Below, in pieces: positions 35,545-42,753 of a stretch of 64,000 nt of DNA; within the stretch, counting starts at the first letter, position 1, and each line of letters opens with the position of its first letter. The stretch comes from Clostridiaceae bacterium Marseille-Q4143 (lineage in GTDB: Bacteria > Bacillota > Clostridia > Lachnospirales > Lachnospiraceae), in the NCBI GenBank assembly GCA_018228645.1, contig CP073693.1:496001-560000 (forward strand). The letters run 5' to 3'. The notes beneath the pieces were generated by a model. It worked only from the letters and a program-made list of their open reading frames with translations, did not search any database and was not told where the DNA came from. The position numbers were made by a program, and so were the translations under genes.

Positions 35545-35978
35545 AAACTGTTTTTTGAGGCGCATTCAGATAACATAGGCAAGACCTGATGGATGGACTT
35601 TGCCCGGAGGGTGTGGAGTATCCCAGATTTGGGATACCGTAGGCGAGCAGTGCCCTTGTGATCACACAGGGCGTCTTTGCTCGTTGGAGGCACATCCCCA
35701 ATCCCCTAAAAATGTCATCTTCGATGCCAAGCTGCGCCCACACTTTGTGTGTGCTGATTCATTCCGGATTTCTGGAAATAAAAAAGAGGCAGAATGATAG
35801 CAAAAGGATAGCAATTTGTAACAAAATGGTAGCAATACGGAAACATGCTGCACATTCCTCTATCCTCTGTCCACAGACTCTACACATATAATAATTCCAT
35901 AAAAAAATCCTTCCTACTAGCAAAACCAAAGGCTATCAGTTATAAAGCATAACTGACAGCCCTCCTCTTCTTGATCAT
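35545..35978. other. Non-coding stretch with nested hairpins, possible mobilisation-region relic
   Basis: No gene is visible. GTATCCCA/TGGGATAC form a perfect dyad at 35618-35637. A larger structure follows at 35644-35683: CGAGCA pairs with TGCTCG around GCCCT-TGTGATCACA-C-AGGGC. Three copies of a TAGCAA-type motif lie near 35,795-35,835. The combination of stacked inverted repeats and a conserved-looking flank resembles transfer-origin regions of Lachnospiraceae elements, but no relaxase gene is present. Confidence 0.4.
35931..35961 (-). terminator. Terminator of the mini-rubredoxin gene
   Basis: On the minus strand GGCTGTCAGTTAT pairs with ATAACTGATAGCC across five bases, followed by TTTGGTTTT. 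It begins 18 bases after the stop. Confidence 0.75.
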
Positions 35979-36056
35979 TTATCCTGCATTTGAAAACTGA
36001 TCTTTTCCAATTTCTTCATCATATTCCCATCCACAAACATCACATACATATTTCAT
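35979..36056 (-). CDS. Mini-rubredoxin, 25 residues
   Basis: AAGGAGGAACTGGTC precedes an ATG for MKYVCDVCGWEYDEE and then IGKDQFSNAG. The first half is the standard N-terminal CxxC loop of rubredoxin and the last part is the usual VGKDQF tail; the middle, including the second CxxC, is missing without a frameshift. It has its own ribosome site and terminator, which argues for real expression. One iron-binding CxxC remains, so it could bind metal only as a dimer or with a partner. Alternatively it is a deletion relic. Confidence 0.5.
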   Translation of the reverse strand: MKYVCDVCGWEYDEEIGKDQFSNAG

Positions 36057-36166
36057 GACCAGTTCCTCCTTAAAATTTATTCTTTATAAACGTATATGGT
36101 AATAATACATGAAAGTTAATATAATAATAGTAATTATTATCATTTTATTAACAAACACCTCTTGAC

Positions 36167-36197
36167 CTTTCTTTCTCTCGTATAATGAGAAAGAAAG
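36167..36197 (+). promoter_or_regulatory. Inverted repeat over the -10 of the AlbA-type gene
   Basis: CTTTCTTTCTC (36167-36177) and GAGAAAGAAAG (36187-36197) are exact inverted copies that flank TATAAT (36181-36186). A repressor here would block the promoter; the downstream protein is a DNA-binding candidate for it. Confidence 0.6.
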
Positions 36198-36219
36198 AAC
36201 AAGAAAGGAAGCGTAGCTG

Positions 36220-37542
36220 ATGGTAACATTCGAGGACCAAAATATCGAATTCAAACAAGAATACGTCCCTGACATCCGCAAAGAGGTGATGGGATTTGCA
36301 AATGCAGATGGCGGTACCGTTTATGTCGGTATCCGTAAAGATGGAGTGGTTCTGGGTGTTTCTGATCCAGATGGTGTGATGCTTCAAATCGTGAATTCCT
36401 TAAAGGACTCCCTGGCACCGGACATCATGCCGTTTGTCAGGGTCACTACGATTGAATTAGAAGAAAAACCAGTCATCGAAATTGATGTAACAACCGGAAC
36501 AAATCGGCCGTACTATCTACGTGAAAGAGGGTTAAAGCCGAGTGGCGTTTATGTAAGAAAAAGAAGCTCTACACAGCCAATGACCGAAGAAGGCATTCGA
36601 GAGATGATTCTTCAAAACAGCGGCAGATCCTTTGAACAGTATAGAAGTATGAATCAGGAACTGACTTTTCACACCCTCCAAACCGAGATGCAGAGAAGAT
36701 CCATCGAAATCGGAGCATCCCAAATGCGGACACTCAAACTGATTGGTGAGGATGGTTTGTATACGAATCTTGCATTGCTGCTATCAGACCAGTGCGAAAC
36801 CACAACAAAAGTCGCGCTATTTCAAGGGAAGGATAAGGAGCTATTCCGTGACAGAAAGGAATTTACGGGCTCCATTTTGAAGCAACTTGAAGATGTCTAT
36901 CAATTTATAGATTTGGTCAATAAAACAAAAGCAACCTTTACCGGTCTGGATCGAACCGACAGAAGAGATTATCCAGAGGATGCAATCAGAGAATCTTTAT
37001 TGAACAGCATGGTTCACCGTGATTACTCCTTCAGCGGAAGCAATCTGGTCAATATCTATGAGGATAGAATCGAATTTGTCTCTCTTGGAGGTCTTGTATC
37101 GGGTCTGGAACTGAAATCCATTTTCTTAGGTGTTTCACAATCGAGAAATCCGAACCTTGCGGTTGTTTTCTACCGAATGAGATTGATTGAAAGTTATGGC
37201 ACAGGAATTGGAAAAATTGAACGTGCATATAAGACTTGCCCATCCCAGCCAGAGTTTGAAACGGCAAAAGGTGTTTTCCGCGTAACACTTCCCAATAGGA
37301 ATGAGCAGCCGGAAATGGATGTCCGGGTATCTGATAAAGCGGTCAAAGATGTATCACTAAATGAACAGAAGTCTCTCATTCTTCAATATGCACAGGTAAA
37401 CGGCAGTGTTACAAGAAAAGAAGTCGAGGATTTGATTAGCGCAGGAACAACAAAGGCTTTCCGGTTGCTTAAAGAACTCTGCGAAGATGGCAAACTTGAG
37501 CAAAAAGGAAGCGGCAAGTTGAGCACCTATGTTGCCAAATAA
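36220..37542 (+). CDS. AlbA/Schlafen-type ATP-binding regulator
   Basis: A 440-residue cytoplasmic protein. Residues about 5-120 form an AlbA_2 (Schlafen-type) domain (IEFKQEYVPDIRKEVMGFANADGGTVYVGI). About 245-350 is the RecG-like/HATPase_c_4 segment (AIRESLLNSMVHRDY and IESYGTGIGKIERAY). The last 65 residues look like a winged helix (LISAGTTKAFRLLKELCEDGKL). Proteins of this build are often labelled transcriptional regulators or ATP-dependent helicase-like, and some act in phage defence. A palindrome over its own promoter suggests autoregulation. It stands alone, and a terminator follows. Confidence 0.82.
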   Translation: MVTFEDQNIEFKQEYVPDIRKEVMGFANADGGTVYVGIRKDGVVLGVSDPDGVMLQIVNSLKDSLAPDIMPFVRVTTIELEEKPVIEIDVTTGTNRPYYLRERGLKPSGVYVRKRSSTQPMTEEGIREMILQNSGRSFEQYRSMNQELTFHTLQTEMQRRSIEIGASQMRTLKLIGEDGLYTNLALLLSDQCETTTKVALFQGKDKELFRDRKEFTGSILKQLEDVYQFIDLVNKTKATFTGLDRTDRRDYPEDAIRESLLNSMVHRDYSFSGSNLVNIYEDRIEFVSLGGLVSGLELKSIFLGVSQSRNPNLAVVFYRMRLIESYGTGIGKIERAYKTCPSQPEFETAKGVFRVTLPNRNEQPEMDVRVSDKAVKDVSLNEQKSLILQYAQVNGSVTRKEVEDLISAGTTKAFRLLKELCEDGKLEQKGSGKLSTYVAK

Positions 37543-37603
37543 AATCATTGCACAAAGGAATACCCCGGCAATGAAATCAGCTTCATAAGTTTAGTCAAAA
37601 AAC

Positions 37604-37646
37604 AAAAGGTCTGAATTCCGTGCTGTGCACAGGACTCAGACCTTTT
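37604..37646 (+). terminator. Terminator after the AlbA-type gene
   Basis: AAAAGGTCTGA pairs with TCAGACCTTTT around an inner GTGC/GCAC stem. T-rich bases follow. It is symmetrical enough to act in both directions. I see nothing coding in the 330 bases from here to 37980. Confidence 0.8.
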
Positions 37647-37980
37647 AGCTTTTGCTGTTGTCTCCAATCTCCATACACTGATATGGATAAAGCCTGCCAG
37701 GTATCATACTGTTACAGCACCCAGCAGTGCTTTCTGAAAATATGGTTTCCCAACGAGGCATCAAAGACGATTCTATTCTGTTTTCTGTAAACTGTTATCC
37801 ATCTTTCCTGGTGACCATTTGAGTCACGGCCAATGCATCAAAGTCCTTGTGCTGTGATGCAGAGTGTTTTCATGATTTTCCTCATCTAAAAACAGTTTTT
37901 CCGTTTTTATTCTCTGATTGTTATTGGGTCAAGTCAATCGAATCCTTGCTGACATGCCCTTGTCTGTTCAAACATCTATA

Positions 37981-38739
37981 TTAAAGTGTCTCGTACATTG
38001 CTTTTAATTCTTCCAGAATCTTTTCCTTTGTTCTGCCAACCAGCCCCAACTGTTTAATATCCACGTTTTCATTTTTCATACGCTGGACAAACTCTTGAAT
38101 ATCGGCATAAACTCCTTGGGGAGCCACTACTTTGGCGGTGGGATCAATCAACTCCGTCAGACGGAAAACATCATTCTTATGTTTCTTGATATTTTTGCTA
38201 TCAACGTGTTCTCCTGCGGCCTTACGATCTGTCAAATCCATCCACGCTTTTGCCTTAAACGGAATCAAATATGCCGCATCCAAGACAGTCACTCCATCAA
38301 CGGTGACTTTCCCCTGCTTCAAAAACTCATAGTAATCATCGTCCAAAAGAATAGCAGACAGACTCGAAATATCTTCGTCCATCGGTAACAGTGTTAGCAC
38401 TGCATATTCTGGAAGTTGGATGGCATCCAGCTTTCGCGTGAAAAGTTCAATCATTGCAGGATACTGATTTGTAATTGGGTGACTAAACCGATAAAACTGC
38501 GGCACACCCGAACTTTTGTTGCAATGCTCATATCCCGCCTGTTTTACATATTCCCAAAATTTCTTTCCGAAATTTGCGTCAACTGCTTCTATAATCAAAA
38601 CAAGGTCAATATCCTTTGTCGCACGGAAGTCCAGTCCCTCCTCCGTCATCAGAATGTCACACGCAGTTCCACCAATGATAGCATATTGTTCTTCACTGCC
38701 CTTGAACCATTCCTTAAAGCTATCAATTCCTGTAACCAT
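37981..38739 (-). CDS. Nucleotidyltransferase-fold protein, probable toxin of a TA-like pair
   Basis: A 252-residue protein of the minimal nucleotidyltransferase type: IIGGTACDILM followed by ATKDIDLVL gives the GG-x(n)-DxD active site used by AbiEii-like toxins and antibiotic nucleotidyltransferases. The rest is helical and has no second recognised domain. It overlaps the upstream winged-helix gene by 17 bases, so the two are coupled. Such pairs act as type IV toxin-antitoxin or abortive-infection modules in Firmicutes. It could also be a plain transferase; the pair arrangement is the main evidence for a toxin. Confidence 0.7.
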   Translation of the reverse strand: MVTGIDSFKEWFKGSEEQYAIIGGTACDILMTEEGLDFRATKDIDLVLIIEAVDANFGKKFWEYVKQAGYEHCNKSSGVPQFYRFSHPITNQYPAMIELFTRKLDAIQLPEYAVLTLLPMDEDISSLSAILLDDDYYEFLKQGKVTVDGVTVLDAAYLIPFKAKAWMDLTDRKAAGEHVDSKNIKKHKNDVFRLTELIDPTAKVVAPQGVYADIQEFVQRMKNENVDIKQLGLVGRTKEKILEELKAMYETL

Positions 38740-39682
38740 CTATCTTCCTCCACAGTTCATTCAACATTTCTTCTACTGCTTCTTCAACCCGTTCATCTGA
38801 ATCTTCTCTCAATGCCAATGCCAGCGAAAGCTCATCTACAATGTTTCGCGTGGACAATTTTCGTGGATTGTATCTCCACATCTCTACGGCCACTTGCACC
38901 TGCGAATTCTGCAAGCTATTGGTCATAACATCTTTCCATTGAGAGATTCTTTCTGCCGCATAACATCTGACATTCGGTGCGTTCAGCATGGAATACTCTG
39001 CCAACGCCGAATATCCACTTTCCAACAGCTCTGTTCCCACCAATTCTTTCGGAATATAAACTGTTCGTTTTATTGGATTCAGCAACTTATCTCCTGCTTT
39101 TTGGAACAGTGTTTTCGGAGAATCCTCAGATTGCATGATCCTCTGCACACCGACTTTTCTGATATGCAGCAATCCCATTTCTTCAAGCTGTCTTGATGCC
39201 CTTGATATAGAAGTAGGTGTCAGTTCCAAGTCCTTCGCAGCTTGACTTGTAGATAGTTCCTGTGCGCCTCCATAAATGAAATGCAGTAGAAGCATCTGCG
39301 CCGATGGAAGTATTTCTTCCCGTGACTTTTTTTCGGCGCTGCACCGTTCCTGCAAATACACTGCCATAAAAGGCAAGTAAATTTGCTTTCCCTCTACAAT
39401 AAAAGGAATCTTCTCACGAATCAAATATTCTTTCTGGCGATAGCTAAGTTCTTTTAGAACCAGCACAATAGGCAAGTTCTCATTTTTCTGTATCCGAACA
39501 ATATGTTTTTTCAGTACTTCAATCTGCTCCAGTTCTGTCTTAGGATAAAGGAAAATCATCTTCTGTTCATTCATAGACACCATCTGTAAACGGTACCTTG
39601 TGGCTATAAAATTGGGCAAATGCTTAAACTCTACATCCTCATAGGTAACCTTGACTCCCAGAACTTTATCGAGATATTCCAT
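38723..39682 (-). CDS. Winged-helix protein, probable antitoxin/regulator of the pair
   Basis: A 319-residue protein. A MarR-like winged helix lies at about 130-195 (LSTSQAAKDLELTPTSISRASRQLEEMGLLHIRK). The N-terminal ~110 residues are a separate domain (VLVLKELSYRQKEYLIREKIPFIVEGKQIYLPF) found in similar two-gene modules. AGGTGATG precedes the ATG. Multiple copies of TTAACT/AGAGTTA motifs surround its promoter, which fits autorepression. A damaged partial copy of this gene lies at 56.4 kb, so the module has been duplicated or moved. Confidence 0.75.
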   Translation of the reverse strand: MEYLDKVLGVKVTYEDVEFKHLPNFIATRYRLQMVSMNEQKMIFLYPKTELEQIEVLKKHIVRIQKNENLPIVLVLKELSYRQKEYLIREKIPFIVEGKQIYLPFMAVYLQERCSAEKKSREEILPSAQMLLLHFIYGGAQELSTSQAAKDLELTPTSISRASRQLEEMGLLHIRKVGVQRIMQSEDSPKTLFQKAGDKLLNPIKRTVYIPKELVGTELLESGYSALAEYSMLNAPNVRCYAAERISQWKDVMTNSLQNSQVQVAVEMWRYNPRKLSTRNIVDELSLALALREDSDERVEEAVEEMLNELWRKIDGYRN

Positions 39683-39690
39683 GTCATCAC

Positions 39691-39757
39691 CTGCAATCTT
39701 AACTCTTTTTCTGTATTATAACTCTTTTTAAGTTAAGATGCAATATTTGAGTTAAGA
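39691..39757 (-). promoter_or_regulatory. Promoter and repeated operator of the TA-like pair
   Basis: Minus strand TTGCAT (39738-39743), 17 bases, TATAAT (39715-39720). CTTAACT occurs twice upstream and in the spacer, and AGAGTTA twice in inverted orientation at and after the -10, giving two overlapping dyads. This is what an autorepressing antitoxin would need. Confidence 0.65.
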
Positions 39758-40032
39758 GCAGTTAAAAATCAACATTATTAAAAATTATTTTTACAAAAAA
39801 CCGATGCAACATGAGCATTACACCCACACTGCACCGGACATTCCACATCATCAACTGCTCTGTATTTCGTTTCAGTACATCCGATGCAGAAACAGCAGAA
39901 ACCTGATATACACCCTCCTCCAGATGTTTACGCAAAAACACATAAGCATAGAATATGGTTCTCCGATGTATGCGTGTGCGCCTGCTTGAAACGCACGCAT
40001 ACATTCTACATGGCAGGATTGAAAGGACAGGA
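39758..40032. other. Gap with no gene; hairpin after the ECF ATPase
   Basis: No convincing coding frame. GTATGCGTGTGCG (39968-39980) and ACGCACGCATAC (39991-40002) form a strong hairpin about 30 bases after the ECF ATPase stop. It lacks a T run and so may slow RNA decay rather than terminate. Confidence 0.45.
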
Positions 40033-40785
40033 TTAAATCACCGTCCCGTTCTCGATACAAACAATATGATCGCAGCAGCGCTGAATCAACTCCGGGTCGT
40101 GGGTCACGATCAGCACGGTCTGGTTGCCTTTCAGAGAAGAAAGCAACGCCGCCGTTTGCTCCATGTGGCGGAAGTCAAGACCGCTAGTAGGCTCGTCAAA
40201 GATCAGGATCTCTTTTCCAGCCAGAATGGCAGACGCAATGGCTACCCGCTGCTTTTGTCCACCGGACAGGCTCATGGGATGGCGTTCCCGCAGATGGGAC
40301 AGATCCAGCATCTCCAAAACACGTTCAACATCTGAACTATTTTCCGACCGCATCCCAAGCTGAACTTCGTCAGCTACTGTTTCGCAGAACAGTTGGTGGT
40401 TCACATCCTGCATGACCATGTAGCAGTTTTTCAGCAGCTGTCTGTTTTTCCAAAGCTGTCCGTTTATCTTGACCTGCCCTTTGAACTTCTTCTCCAGTCC
40501 GCACAGGCAGCGGGAAAAGGTGGACTTGCCCGCACCATTTGGACCGACAAGCGCAATAATACCGTCCAAAGGCAGGGAAAGATGAGGAATATTCAGCACC
40601 GGTGTTCCATCGTAAGAAAAGCAAAAGTTTTGCAGCTGCATCGTTTCGGTTTCCGGAACACTGTTCTGTACCGGTGCTATCTTCTCATCGCGCAAGGATC
40701 GAAGTCCCATTTGATGAAGCTGTTCTGTGGAATACTGTGCAAATGCCTGCATAGAAAGGTCGAAAGCTACCTGTCCATCCTTCAT
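40033..40785 (-). CDS. ECF transporter ATPase, second half
   Basis: A 250-residue ABC ATPase with Walker A GPNGAGKST, signature LSGGQKQR and Walker B ILIFDEPTSGLD. It is in the same frame as the gene just upstream. The upstream stop TGA and this ATG are adjacent codons (40783-40788). In relatives the two ATPase domains form one protein of about 460 residues. The only ribosome-site-like sequence is GGGTGAT nine bases away, inside the first half. Translation may depend on restarting at the stop. It should energise the MptD-type S component through EcfT. Confidence 0.85.
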   Translation of the reverse strand: MKDGQVAFDLSMQAFAQYSTEQLHQMGLRSLRDEKIAPVQNSVPETETMQLQNFCFSYDGTPVLNIPHLSLPLDGIIALVGPNGAGKSTFSRCLCGLEKKFKGQVKINGQLWKNRQLLKNCYMVMQDVNHQLFCETVADEVQLGMRSENSSDVERVLEMLDLSHLRERHPMSLSGGQKQRVAIASAILAGKEILIFDEPTSGLDFRHMEQTAALLSSLKGNQTVLIVTHDPELIQRCCDHIVCIENGTVI

Positions 40786-41424
40786 TCAGATCACCCGGTC
40801 ACAGAGATCGCGGAGCCACGACAGCCGGTGCTCCGCGATCACAATGGTCTTACCTTCAGCTTTCCATCCGAGCAGTGTCTGCTTCAGCTCCTCAATAGCG
40901 TGAACGTCCAGATTGGATGTAGGCTCATCCAGCACCATCACCTCCGGGCGCAGAGCCGAAACGGAGGCGCAGGAAATCTTCTGCTTTTCTCCGCCAGAGA
41001 GTTCAAAGATGCTGCGCCCTAACAGTTTTTCTATGTTTAGCTCCCTCGCTGCTTCGTCTACACGGGAGAGTATCTCGTCTTCCGGCATTCCCATGTTCTC
41101 GCAGCCAAAGGCCAGCTCACTGGTGGTGTCCACGCAGAAAAACTGACTGCGGGGGTTCTGGAACACGCTGCCGACGATTCTTGCCGTGTCGTAAAGCTCG
41201 GCCTCCGTCACATTCAGGCCATTTACCATGGCACATCCTTCCATCTTACCCTCATAGAAATGTGGGATCAGGCCGTTGATCAGACGGGTAACGGTCGTCT
41301 TTCCGCTGCCGGACTCGCCGCAGAGAAGAACACATTCGCCTTCGGCAATGGTCAGGGATACATTTTTCAGGGATGGTTTTTCCGCATTTTCATGCTGAAA
41401 GCTGACTTTTTTGATCTCGATCAT
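40786..41424 (-). CDS. ECF transporter ATPase, first half
   Basis: A 212-residue ABC ATPase with Walker A GESGSGKTT, signature LSGGEKQK and Walker B VMVLDEPTSNLD. It ends DRVI-stop, while the frame continues at once with MKDGQVAF. Related dual ATPases read through this point, so a single codon change (for instance CGA or TGG to TGA) split the gene. All ATPase motifs of both halves are intact, so function as two polypeptides is plausible, since many ECF systems use two separate ATPases. GGAGGG precedes the ATG at 41424, which overlaps the end of the EcfT gene. Confidence 0.85.
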   Translation of the reverse strand: MIEIKKVSFQHENAEKPSLKNVSLTIAEGECVLLCGESGSGKTTVTRLINGLIPHFYEGKMEGCAMVNGLNVTEAELYDTARIVGSVFQNPRSQFFCVDTTSELAFGCENMGMPEDEILSRVDEAARELNIEKLLGRSIFELSGGEKQKISCASVSALRPEVMVLDEPTSNLDVHAIEELKQTLLGWKAEGKTIVIAEHRLSWLRDLCDRVI

Positions 41425-42152
41425 AGAACCCTCCCCATGATCCAAACCGCATAAGGGATCAGACAAACTACAAACAGAAGATAGTCCTGTATATGAAAGC
41501 CGATTTTGCAGATGTTGGTTCGCTTCACCTCGCCGCCAAGTCCACGGGTTAGTGCCGCGGCAGACAGCTCCTCACCGATCTTCACGCAGCAGGTCATCAG
41601 CGGCACCAATCGGTATTCCAGCATTTTTCCCACATTCTTTCCGCCCATGTAAATTCCCCGCATCCGCATTGCGGCATTGATGGAGGCTGCCTCATCCATG
41701 ACCGTGGGAAAAAATCGAAACATGACGGACAGTGGAATGATGATCTTTTCACTCAGGTGCAGGCGCAGCATAGCGGCAGTGAACTCGCTGACCGTGGTAG
41801 TGGAAACCAGATAACCGCCCATCGCGATCCCCGGCAGGAAGCGGGAGAGCATTCCGCTGCACCCCAGGAGGATGAAATTGACTGCCCCCTTGGTCAGTGG
41901 GACAAGCTGCGTATAGGTCAGCCAGGACAGCAGGTAGACGAGCAGATAGGTTGCCGCCCCTTTCCACTTTTTTGCGCTCAGCATCAGCACAGCGGGCATG
42001 GCACAGAGGATGGGGACGAGAGGTTCCACACTCCCGCCCCCGGCAGACCCCAACACGAACAGGGCGATGTCGAAGAGCATCACCAGCTTCGTCCTGGGGT
42101 CCAGCACCAAACCTCTGTTTTGAATGCTGGCCTGCAGGATTCCCCGAGCCAT
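41421..42152 (-). CDS. ecfT: ECF transporter transmembrane protein EcfT
   Basis: A 243-residue membrane protein with about five to six helices. The cytoplasmic coupling helices carry the Ala-x-x-x-x-Arg-Gly signatures (AAMRMRGIYMGG, AAALTRGLGG) by which EcfT binds the two ATPases. The ATG at 42152 overlaps the stop of the S component (TGATG), and the end overlaps the ATPase start, so the three are coupled. The longer in-frame start has no ribosome site. Confidence 0.88.
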   Translation of the reverse strand: MARGILQASIQNRGLVLDPRTKLVMLFDIALFVLGSAGGGSVEPLVPILCAMPAVLMLSAKKWKGAATYLLVYLLSWLTYTQLVPLTKGAVNFILLGCSGMLSRFLPGIAMGGYLVSTTTVSEFTAAMLRLHLSEKIIIPLSVMFRFFPTVMDEAASINAAMRMRGIYMGGKNVGKMLEYRLVPLMTCCVKIGEELSAAALTRGLGGEVKRTNICKIGFHIQDYLLFVVCLIPYAVWIMGRVL

Positions 42153-42736
42153 CAGACGATGCCCGCCTTGACAAAGTGCTTTTTCAACAGCGCCTTGCCC
42201 AACAGTGCGCCCAGCATACCGCACACAAAGGCGGCTACGATCAACACGGGAGCCGTCCAGGGCTGCATGATGTTTCCCAGCGTATTGATATATTCTGCGC
42301 CAAAGCTCTGGCGAGTGGAGAAATAGCCCTCCCTGTCGATATACAGCGGCAGATAGTTACCAAACAGAAGAACGCAGAAGGTTCCATAGCTGAGAATGCT
42401 TTTCTTCCCACTGGCGTAGCTGCCGCTTTTTGCGATCAGGTCAGCCAGAAAGCCGAACACTACGCCAAAGAGAATAGGCCAGAATCCCATACCGGTGACG
42501 CATAGATAAATACCAACAATGGTCGCCATAATGGTGATCATTCCGAACTTCTTGACCTTGGTATAGAACAGCATCATGGGAACGCCGAGGATGATCGGTA
42601 CGATCACCGTCAGCATGGGCATCATGATAGGAATATATCCTAACATGGAAATACAAGTCATTAAAACACAGTAGATCGCTGCGTAAATGCCAATGTTAAT
42701 CAAGTCTTTTCCTTTGAGTTTCTGATTGTTTTTCAT
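42152..42736 (-). CDS. MptD-type ECF transporter S component
   Basis: A 194-residue protein with about six membrane helices. It matches the MptD/Trep_Strep group of putative substrate-binding S components (LKGKDLINIGIYAAIYCVLM at the start and the GFLADLIAKSG segment). These sit in operons with EcfT, a dual ATPase and a pair of ABC exporters under AraC control in many gut Clostridia. The substrate has not been shown. GGAGGAAA precedes the ATG, 17 bases after the exporter gene. Confidence 0.87.
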   Translation of the reverse strand: MKNNQKLKGKDLINIGIYAAIYCVLMTCISMLGYIPIMMPMLTVIVPIILGVPMMLFYTKVKKFGMITIMATIVGIYLCVTGMGFWPILFGVVFGFLADLIAKSGSYASGKKSILSYGTFCVLLFGNYLPLYIDREGYFSTRQSFGAEYINTLGNIMQPWTAPVLIVAAFVCGMLGALLGKALLKKHFVKAGIV

Positions 42737-42753
42737 CGTTATTTCCTCCTTCT

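Noticed and set aside
35657..35666. TGTGATCACA as a CRP/cAMP site
   Set aside because: CRP sites need six bases between TGTGA and TCACA; here the halves abut, and it sits in a larger hairpin.
39762..40004. 80-codon minus-strand frame after the ECF ATPase
   Set aside because: No ribosome site, unusual composition and a hairpin within it; treated as non-coding.
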